The notes under the pieces: model-generated | Told to the model about the DNA's origin: nothing | The model's input: the letters and a program-made list of their open reading frames with translations, nothing else | Database searches by the model: none | Source: a virus | Length of the DNA stretch: 56,432 bases | Strand: one strand, 5' to 3' | IMG/VR virus record: IMGVR_UViG_3300047552_000689 | Location: 1-56,432 of that record | Shown: in pieces, positions 56,209-56,432 of the stretch | Position numbering within the stretch: the stretch's first letter is position 1 | Layout of the letters: each line of letters starts with the position of its first letter | Program-made: the position numbers and the translations under genes

Positions 56209-56432
56209 ATGATGAAGTACCGTTTGATCTACATTTGTCGAGAGGAGCGTGGAGGCCGTGCTCAGTGCGTCTACGATCGCGACTGGGAGGGGCTCGACTT
56301 CGCGAAAGGCTTCTGCGCCTCGTACCACCAGATGTTCGGTCATCAGCACCTTGGCGTTCCTCACATCCTCGATGTGAAGCACGGGATCTGGTACTGGTGG
56401 GATGGCGTCGCCTTCCAGGACGTCTGCGGCGA
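56209..56432 (+). CDS. Partial hypothetical protein, cut by window end (74+ aa)
   Basis: TGGAGGAC precedes ATG 56209. Translates MMKYRLIYICREERGGRAQC continuing VYDRDWEGLDFAKGFCASYHQMFGHQHLGVPHILDVKHGIWYWWDGVAFQDVCG and remains open at 56432, so the gene continues past the window. Aromatic- and His-rich. No family recognised. Confidence 0.6.
   Translation, partial: MMKYRLIYICREERGGRAQCVYDRDWEGLDFAKGFCASYHQMFGHQHLGVPHILDVKHGIWYWWDGVAFQDVCG

Noticed and set aside
1-56432. CRISPR array, insertion sequence or integrase
   Set aside because: No regularly spaced repeats, no transposase or recombinase motifs and no attachment-site-like direct repeats were seen on reading both strands.

Overview
The window looks like most of the genome of a tailed double-stranded DNA phage with a long flexible tail (siphovirus). 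It is GC-rich and densely packed, with many 1-8 nt gene overlaps of the ATGA/TGATG type. The distal tail genes (DUF2460, DUF2163, NlpC/P60, large g15-like tip protein) resemble those of alphaproteobacterial gene transfer agents, which suggests an alphaproteobacterial host; this is inference. I see no integrase, excisionase or clear repressor in the main genome, no tRNA and no CRISPR array, so a lytic lifestyle is likelier. The last gene is cut by the window end, and the first ~0.87 kb differs in composition from the rest, so neither end should be taken as a natural terminus.

Layout. 1-870: three small plus-strand genes in GCGCGCC-rich DNA with palindromes and a strong hairpin. 0.9-2.85 kb: mostly minus-strand small genes in one tightly coupled operon. 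2.95-30.8 kb: the plus-strand late block, with large terminase, portal, scaffold, capsid, head-tail connectors, tail tube, a tail chaperone with a programmed -1 frameshift, tape measure, GTA-like tail tip, fibre/lectin-like proteins, endolysin, holin-like membrane proteins and a T5 A1-like protein. 31-38.2 kb: SNF2 and Dda-like helicases, a probable ssDNA-binding protein and a class II ribonucleotide reductase. 38.3-46.9 kb: a probable thymidine hypermodification island. 46.9-52.4 kb: family A DNA polymerase, dCMP deaminase, PD-(D/E)XK nuclease and primase-helicase. 52.5-56.4 kb: a SprT-like protein and small unknown genes, with one structured non-coding stretch near 54.9-55.1 kb.

The most interesting content is the island at about 38.7-45.8 kb. 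A thymidylate-synthase-like enzyme would make 5-hydroxymethyl-dUMP. A P-loop kinase (5-hmdU DNA kinase type) and two proteins resembling thymine-hypermodification families would activate 5-hmdU in DNA and install an amino acid. An FAD-dependent oxidoreductase and a GNAT acetyltransferase could then trim and acetylate the adduct. dCMP deaminase, an HD phosphohydrolase and the reductase fit a role in precursor supply. The order implies replication with 5-hmdU followed by post-replicative tailoring, probably as protection from host restriction. The exact end product cannot be read from sequence.
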